A DNA stretch of 20,327 bases, from positions 1-20,327 of the forward strand of contig JACWMK010000036.1 of assembly GCA_015661405.1 (NCBI GenBank), read 5' to 3'. Both the position numbers and the translations under genes were made by a program. This stretch comes from Methanobacterium sp. (lineage in GTDB: Archaea > Methanobacteriota > Methanobacteria > Methanobacteriales > Methanobacteriaceae). Shown in pieces: positions 15,936 to 20,327 of the stretch. The notes beneath the pieces are model-generated. The model ran no database searches and had not been told where the DNA came from. It was given only the letters and a program-made list of their open reading frames with translations. The first letter of the stretch is position 1. Each line of letters opens with the position of its first letter.

Positions 15936-15996
15936 AATTTATTTCTTCCATTAATATATTAAAAAAAATATAAGTTAATTTAAGATGGTTATGATT

Positions 15997-16554
15997 ATGA
16001 CTGATAAAACTGAGCAGAAAATTTTAGACTCTGCCTTAAAACTATTCGCTAAAAAAGGATACGATGCATCCACAACCATAACTTTAGCCGAAGAATCAGG
16101 TTATTCAGAAATGACATTATTCAGGATATTTAAAACTAAAAAAAATCTTTTTGATCAAGTCATGATTCACGGTATAAAAAAAATGCAAGAAGATGCCCAT
16201 AAAAACTTATTTATAGATAAGAAATATGAAAATCCACGTGATTTCTTAGAAACTTACCTCCAAAATATTCTTAAATTTGCTCATGATAACTTTGAATTAT
16301 TACATTTAACAATCACTGAAGAAAATCCAATAGGTGAATCATTTCAAACAGAAGTTACCGACACTGTAACTGAATATATACAAAAAAATTTGCCAAACCA
16401 AAAAATCGATTATAGAACATATGGAAATACCATAACTACCTTTGTATATGTGCTCAATCTTGAGAAATATCACGGACGCACCGCAACATTTGGTGATGAA
16501 GAACAGATTATAGAAAACTTCATAGATATCTTGTATTGTATGATTAATCATTAA
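15997..16554 (+). CDS. TetR/AcrR family regulator, array copy 2
   Basis: A 185-residue paralogue of its neighbours. Helix 1 is LDSALKLFAKKGY; the helix-turn-helix at 26-45 reads TTITLAEESGYSEMTLFRIF, followed by KTKKNLF. The recognition helix (SEMTLFRIF) differs from copies 1 and 4 (NEKTLFRKF), so it probably reads another operator. The C-terminal domain keeps NLPNQKIDYRTYGNTI and HGRT. Three in-frame ATGs lie at 15985, 15991 and 15997; alignment with the sister proteins (M-T/I-D-x-TE) picks 15997. The gene ends at a hairpin with T-run, so it may be a separate transcript from copy 3. Confidence 0.88.
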   Translation: MTDKTEQKILDSALKLFAKKGYDASTTITLAEESGYSEMTLFRIFKTKKNLFDQVMIHGIKKMQEDAHKNLFIDKKYENPRDFLETYLQNILKFAHDNFELLHLTITEENPIGESFQTEVTDTVTEYIQKNLPNQKIDYRTYGNTITTFVYVLNLEKYHGRTATFGDEEQIIENFIDILYCMINH

Positions 16555-16591
16555 ATCTCATCCTATAATGGAGATTTACAAGATTTTTTTT
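16553..16591 (+). terminator. Stem-loop with T-run after TetR copy 2
   Basis: AAATCTC (16553-16559) and GAGATTT (16571-16577) form a perfect 7-bp stem around an 11-nt loop. Eight T follow at 16584-16591. The stem starts inside the stop codon. It looks like a bacterial-type intrinsic terminator; in archaea the T-run alone may act. Confidence 0.45.
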
Positions 16592-16627
16592 AAATATAAA
16601 GAACTAAAAAATGAAAGATGTTATATT

Positions 16628-17218
16628 ATGACGAATAACACTGAGCAGATAATTTTAGATGCTGCTTTAAAAGAATTTGCTAAAAAAGGATACGATGCCA
16701 CTACCACCCGAAGAATATCCAAAACGGCAGGTTTCACAGAAACAACGATATTCAGAAAATTTGGAAGTAAAAAAAATCTTTATAAAGAAATAATCGGTTA
16801 TGGTAGTAAAAAACTTGAATATGCATATTTTTCATTACAAAATTTAGATCAGAAATATAAGGATCCTACAGATTTTTTAGAAGCATTTGTTAGAACATTA
16901 GCCAAGATTAGATTAGATCACATTGAAATTTTTATTTTATTAGTCAATGAAGACAATGTACAATATGATTTTATACTCGCTGAAGTTAATTATTTTATAA
17001 GCGAATTAATTAAAAATAACATTCCAAATATTAAAGTAGATCCTAACGTCCTAGGACTGACCATAGGTATATTTGTATACTCAATTGATCTTGATAAATA
17101 TCAAGGTCGTATTGATGATATTACGTATGAAGAGACATTACAAAAATTCATAGATAATCTAATGCTATGCTTTAATACAACAAAAACAGTAAAAACATTA
17201 TGTAAAACCGAATTATAA
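16628..17218 (+). CDS. TetR/AcrR family regulator, array copy 3
   Basis: This 196-residue copy is the most divergent of the four. The DNA-binding domain reads LDAALKEFAKKGY, then TTTRRISKTAGFTETTIFRKF at 25-45 and GSKKNLYKE. The basic RR at 28-29 and the FTETTIF recognition helix set it apart. The effector domain keeps NIPNIKVDPNVLGLTIGIF and YQGR, with a longer tail (NTTKTVKTLCKTEL). An earlier in-frame ATG at 16568 would add 20 residues that overlap the terminator of copy 2 and have no match in the sisters, so I use ATG 16628. TTTAAATATAAAG at 16589-16601 is a TATA candidate that implies a very short leader; no good ribosome binding site is visible. Confidence 0.86.
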   Translation: MTNNTEQIILDAALKEFAKKGYDATTTRRISKTAGFTETTIFRKFGSKKNLYKEIIGYGSKKLEYAYFSLQNLDQKYKDPTDFLEAFVRTLAKIRLDHIEIFILLVNEDNVQYDFILAEVNYFISELIKNNIPNIKVDPNVLGLTIGIFVYSIDLDKYQGRIDDITYEETLQKFIDNLMLCFNTTKTVKTLCKTEL

Positions 17219-17580
17219 ACTATGTTATTAATAATAGAATTAAATCCCCACTTAAACAGTAAATAAATCCCTAAAAACACAATATAATATGAATAACAAT
17301 AAAAACGAACAAATATGAAAACCCAAACAACTAAAAAAACAAAACAAATCAAATTAAACTTAAAATTACCCTTAGCTCAATTCAGAACACAAATATTTTT
17401 TTTTTAATATAATTAAATTAACTAAAGTTCTCATAAAAAAAAGCTTTAAAATACAATTTAACGTCTAATAACCTTTATAATTTTTAATCTTTACTAGAAT
17501 AGATTAAAAAAAAATTAATTCTACCCCAACTAAAAAAAGGGTGAAAATAAAAATTTTTGTTTAAATGAAAGTGATTATAA
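17219..17580. promoter_or_regulatory. Control region before TetR copy 4
   Basis: A 362-bp AT-rich spacer without a gene on either strand that I can support. CTTTATAATT at 17473-17482 could be a TATA box with a start near 17500. The inverted repeat TAGAAT (17495-17500) / ATTCTA (17518-17523) lies at that start and is a weak operator candidate. A T-run at about 17396-17406 could end the copy 3 transcript. AAGTGAT precedes ATG 17581. Confidence 0.3.
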
Positions 17581-18135
17581 ATGATAGATGAAACTGAACG
17601 TAAATTTTTAGATGCCGCTTTAGAATTATTCGCTAAAAAAGGATACACCGGAACTACAGCCATAGCCATAGCAGACAAAGCAGGATTTAATGAAAAAACT
17701 TTATTCCGTAAATTCAAAACTAAAAAAAATCTTTATAACCTAATTCTAACACGAAATTCTGAAAAATTTACAAACGAACTCAAAGAATCAGTATTTTCCG
17801 ATAAAAAATTTAATACAAACACTGAATTTTTAGAGAATTATATTAAAAATCTAGCCACAGTAATGTGGAATAATTTCGAATTTTTATATTTATCAGTAAA
17901 CGAACCAAATGAAATACTCGAACCAGTCATGAAAAATGCGGTCGACTCTATAGGTGAATACATCGAAAAAAATATTCCAAATCAAAAAATAGATTACAAA
18001 ATATTCGGCTTCACCATATACGCATTCATATACGCCATCACAATCGAAAGATACGAAGGACGAACCCACATTAACTATAAAGAAGCCCTAGAAAACTTCA
18101 TTAAAAACAGCATGCAATGCATCAACCATTCATAA
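17581..18135 (+). CDS. TetR/AcrR family regulator, array copy 4
   Basis: A 184-residue protein very close to copy 1. The first 50 residues differ at only a few positions, and the recognition helix (AGFNEKTLFRKFKTKKNLY) is identical, so both may bind the same operator. The effector domain also aligns throughout (for example NEPNEILEPVMKN against NEPNEKLEPTMEN, and NIPNQKIDYKIFGFTIYAF), and the tail ends KNSMQCINHS against KNSIQCIPNTP. This marks a duplication more recent than the separation of copies 2 and 3. The ligand domain is less conserved than the DNA-binding domain, which could mean different inducers acting on one site. The start is set by AAGTGAT at 7 nt. Confidence 0.9.
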   Translation: MIDETERKFLDAALELFAKKGYTGTTAIAIADKAGFNEKTLFRKFKTKKNLYNLILTRNSEKFTNELKESVFSDKKFNTNTEFLENYIKNLATVMWNNFEFLYLSVNEPNEILEPVMKNAVDSIGEYIEKNIPNQKIDYKIFGFTIYAFIYAITIERYEGRTHINYKEALENFIKNSMQCINHS

Positions 18136-18327
18136 TATAGTATTAAAGCATTATTAATTCTTTTTTTAAATTTCAAATTTTTCCTATACTTATCAAATAT
18201 CATACATTATTTTTATTTTAAACTTCCTAATTTTCCTTATTTAGAAATGTTAATCATCTCATTTTTTTTTATTCATGAATCATAAAAGTATATGTTTAAT
18301 TTAACTTAAAAATTTTTTTTAGATAAC

Positions 18328-18351
18328 TATTTATAAGGTCGGTGCCGACCT
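18328..18351 (+). promoter_or_regulatory. TATA box overlapping a GC-rich perfect palindrome
   Basis: TATTTATAA (18328-18336) is followed by AGGTCGG-TG-CCGACCT (18336-18351), a 16-bp sequence with perfect 7-bp arms. Its GC content is far above the surroundings. With a start expected near 18357, the palindrome lies between TATA and start site, the classical place for an archaeal repressor operator. It probably controls the glycosyltransferase genes from 18487. The binding protein is unknown; the TetR array just upstream is one candidate source. As RNA it could also form a short hairpin, but a 2-nt loop makes that less likely. Confidence 0.55.
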
Positions 18352-18383
18352 ACTTATAGAAGATTTAAATGAATCATTACATT

Positions 18384-18431
18384 AGAGGAACATTGTTCAA
18401 ATAAATTTACTTCCTCTTTAAAAATTTTTTC
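18384..18431 (+). promoter_or_regulatory. Leader stem-loop with T-run (possible attenuator)
   Basis: AGAGGAA (18384-18390) and TTCCTCT (18411-18417) form a perfect 7-bp stem with a 20-nt loop, followed by T7 at 18425-18431. It lies in the predicted 130-nt leader of the glycosyltransferase transcript. It could stop part of the transcripts and give a short RNA of about 75 nt. A second TATA-like CTATTTAATAG near 18441 could serve the gene independently. Confidence 0.3.
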
Positions 18432-18486
18432 ACCTTGTGATGCTATTTAATAGATGAATTATTAAAAAATTGAGTTGTAATTAATT

Positions 18487-19716
18487 ATGAGAGAACACGA
18501 TAAGAATCAAATATTAATTATATCTCAACATTTTCCACCTGAAAATATTGCCAATGCATCACGGATATATGAAATATCTAAATTTTTAAGTGAATTTGGA
18601 TTAGACACTATAGTTTTTGCACCTCACCCTATATTTCCCAAAAAAACATTCAAAAAAACACGTAACATCCGTAGATCAAGAGAAATTGAAGGAGTTAAAG
18701 TCTTAAACTTATGGGGATGGCAACAAGGGGCTAAAAATCCTGGATTTTTAAGTAGAATGCTTTATTATTTGATATTTCCATTACATGCTTCTTTATGGGC
18801 TATAATATATTCAAAAAATTATGATTTAATCATCACTTCAAATCCACCGGTTTTCACTGCAATTCCAGGAATTATTTCTAAAAAGATATTGAAAAAAAAA
18901 TGGATTATAGATTCAAGAGATTCATGGATCGATGCATCAATTTCACTAGGCTTCCTAAAAAAAGCAAGTACATTAGAAAAAATTGCCAGAAAATTTGAAA
19001 AAATATGTTATAATAATGCAGATCTAGTAGGAGCAACCACCAAAGTACTTGCACGACGTATATCAAATAATTACAATATCAAAGATTCAAAAATAATTTT
19101 AATTCCCAATGGAGCAGATACAGAAACATTTTATCATCATAAAGTTTCCAAAAAAAATCAAATAATATTTTTAGGCAACATTGGCCATGCCCAAGACCTT
19201 GAAAAATACATTCAAGCAATGAAAATAGTAACTAAAAAAATCGATGTAAAACTCTTAATAGTCGGAGATGGAGAAAAAAAAGAAGAATTAGAAAATATAG
19301 TCCAAAAACAGGCTCTAGAAGATATAATAGAATTCAAAGGTTTAATCCCCCGTGCAAAGATACCTGAATTACTTTCAGAATCACTTATTGGAATAGCCCC
19401 CATGAAAAAATTAAAATCACTAGAATATATGGTACCAGTTAAAGTTTACGAGTATATGGCATGTGAATTACCATTCCTAGCCAGTGGAATGGGAGAAATA
19501 GTTGAATTAGCTCGAAAATCAAAAGCAGGAATTATTACCAAAGATTCATCCAATGCAATAGCCAAAGCAATAATCACTCTATTAAACAATCCTCAAAAAC
19601 TAGAAACCATGGGTAAACAAGGTAGAGAATACGTCAAATCCCATTACGACCGTATAGATATTGTATATAAATTAAAAACAAATTTAGACCAGTGTAAAAC
19701 TGGAATTTCAAAATAA
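18487..19716 (+). CDS. Family 4 glycosyltransferase (GT-B fold)
   Basis: A 409-residue WbuB-like GT4. The N-terminal acceptor domain starts with ILIISQHFPPEN (residues 9-20) and GLDTIVFAP. DSRDSW at 142-147 is typical of this subgroup. The donor domain begins after LIPNGADTETF (205-215) and shows FLGNIGHAQDL (228-238), LLIVGDGEKKEEL (257-269), FKGLIPRAKIPELL and VKVYEYMACELPFLAS (318-333), the E-X7-E type nucleotide-sugar site ending with E340. It should add a sugar to a lipid-linked or surface glycan at the cytosolic membrane face. No membrane helix is certain. The next gene is another glycosyltransferase on the same strand, so this is the left edge of a surface-polysaccharide cluster. No strong ribosome binding site precedes the ATG. 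The palindrome at 18336 probably governs it. Confidence 0.92.
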   Translation: MREHDKNQILIISQHFPPENIANASRIYEISKFLSEFGLDTIVFAPHPIFPKKTFKKTRNIRRSREIEGVKVLNLWGWQQGAKNPGFLSRMLYYLIFPLHASLWAIIYSKNYDLIITSNPPVFTAIPGIISKKILKKKWIIDSRDSWIDASISLGFLKKASTLEKIARKFEKICYNNADLVGATTKVLARRISNNYNIKDSKIILIPNGADTETFYHHKVSKKNQIIFLGNIGHAQDLEKYIQAMKIVTKKIDVKLLIVGDGEKKEELENIVQKQALEDIIEFKGLIPRAKIPELLSESLIGIAPMKKLKSLEYMVPVKVYEYMACELPFLASGMGEIVELARKSKAGIITKDSSNAIAKAIITLLNNPQKLETMGKQGREYVKSHYDRIDIVYKLKTNLDQCKTGISK

Positions 19717-19779
19717 AAATAAGCTATTTTATATTAATTTTCCATTTATGGTCTAAAACTTAATCATTTACTAAAAAAA

Positions 19780-19789
19780 TTTTTTTTTT
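19780..19789 (+). terminator. T-run between the two glycosyltransferase genes
   Basis: An A7-T10 sequence ending at 19789, about 65 bp past the GT4 stop. If it terminates, the next gene needs its own promoter. AAAGGA before 19898 is that gene's ribosome binding site. Confidence 0.35.
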
Positions 19790-19897
19790 ACATGAATTTA
19801 CAAGAAAGAAAATTAGTTTAAAATAACTAATTTAATAACCAAAGCATTATTTTAATCCTAAACTAATTATTAAATTAATTAAAGGAATAGACTTATC

Positions 19898-20327
19898 ATG
19901 AAAATACGTTCTCTGATGGTATCTGTACACTACCCTAACAAATATCATTTATGGACACCCTGGAATAAATATGCTAACCTAGCAATTTCCCGTTTGAATG
20001 AGATTGAAATAGAGGTAATAGCACCCCTACCATTCTCACCCCCCATCAGATATTTACCCTACAATGAATTCAGTAAAATACCATTAATTGAATATTCAGA
20101 TGAAGGAACAGTCCATCATCCCCGATTCCTTTATTTACTACCTAAAAAAATCTTTTACAGATTTATCGGAGAATTTTACCGCCGATCAGTCTCAAAATAT
20201 ATTTTAAACAATATTAAAAAACCAGATTTAATACACACCCATCAAATATATCCCGATGGATACGGGGTTATGGAATTGTGCAAAGAGTGGAAAATCCCAT
20301 TAATAGTTGAGGTTCATAGCACTGGTT
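19898..20327 (+). CDS. Glycosyltransferase, N-terminal part (runs off right edge)
   Basis: The frame opens at ATG 19898 (AAAGGA about 11 nt upstream) and has 143 complete codons to the edge without a stop. The start MKIRSLMVSVHYPNKYHLWT and the stretch EVIAPLPFSPPIRYLPY are characteristic of GT-B enzymes of family 4, in the group with TuaC-like teichuronic acid transferases. KPDLIHTHQIYPDGYGVMEL and IPLIVEVHSTG complete the N-terminal acceptor domain. The C-terminal donor domain lies outside the window. It probably acts in the same surface-glycan pathway as the preceding GT4. The spacer between them is 181 bp. Confidence 0.85.
   Translation, partial: MKIRSLMVSVHYPNKYHLWTPWNKYANLAISRLNEIEIEVIAPLPFSPPIRYLPYNEFSKIPLIEYSDEGTVHHPRFLYLLPKKIFYRFIGEFYRRSVSKYILNNIKKPDLIHTHQIYPDGYGVMELCKEWKIPLIVEVHSTG

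Overview
The window reads as a stretch of a low-GC archaeal chromosome, most probably a methanogen of the Methanobacteriaceae (Methanobacterium, Methanobrevibacter or Methanosphaera). This rests on the very AT-rich composition, GGAGG/GGTGAT-type ribosome binding sites, archaeal TATA boxes about 25 bp upstream of likely transcript starts, T-run terminators, and the gene mix (DUF169, rubrerythrin, flavodoxin-fold reductases, single-domain response regulators, cellulose-synthase-like GT2). The genus is an inference. No rRNA, tRNA or CRISPR was seen.

Left third (1-6200): the 5' part of a DUF169 gene runs off the left edge. A decayed CheY-like response regulator and its intact paralogue follow. 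Next come a frameshifted small membrane protein and an oxidative-stress/redox locus. In that locus a TetR regulator and two flavodoxin-fold reductases form a leftward operon, divergent from rubrerythrin. The shared promoter region carries three copies of a 15-bp palindrome (GTTACTTATAGTAAC) exactly 19 bp apart. A frameshifted SRPBCC gene and a cytosolic FAS1 (fasciclin) protein follow.

Middle (6200-11040): this part is gene-poor and eroded. It holds a roughly 275-bp element with 18-bp terminal inverted repeats, three 11-bp tandem units, a GC-rich candidate structured RNA, a frameshifted alpha/beta hydrolase, an intact CDP-alcohol phosphatidyltransferase, a small two-helix membrane protein, a heavily decayed multi-pass membrane protein, and a second miniature inverted-repeat element.

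Right part (11040-20327): a cellulose-synthase-like GT2, a one-helix 47-aa protein, a class I SAM methyltransferase, a 99-aa acidic protein, a 49-aa one-helix protein, then four consecutive TetR-family genes that are clearly paralogous. After a 351-bp control region with a perfect GC-rich palindrome next to a TATA box, a GT4 glycosyltransferase and the start of a second glycosyltransferase begin what looks like a surface-polysaccharide cluster.

The most notable points are the four-gene TetR array with no recognisable target gene inside it, the phased operator array between the TetR/flavodoxin operon and rubrerythrin, the candidate RNA, and the concentration of at least five broken genes and two miniature elements in about 10 kb, which suggests an accessory region under relaxed selection.
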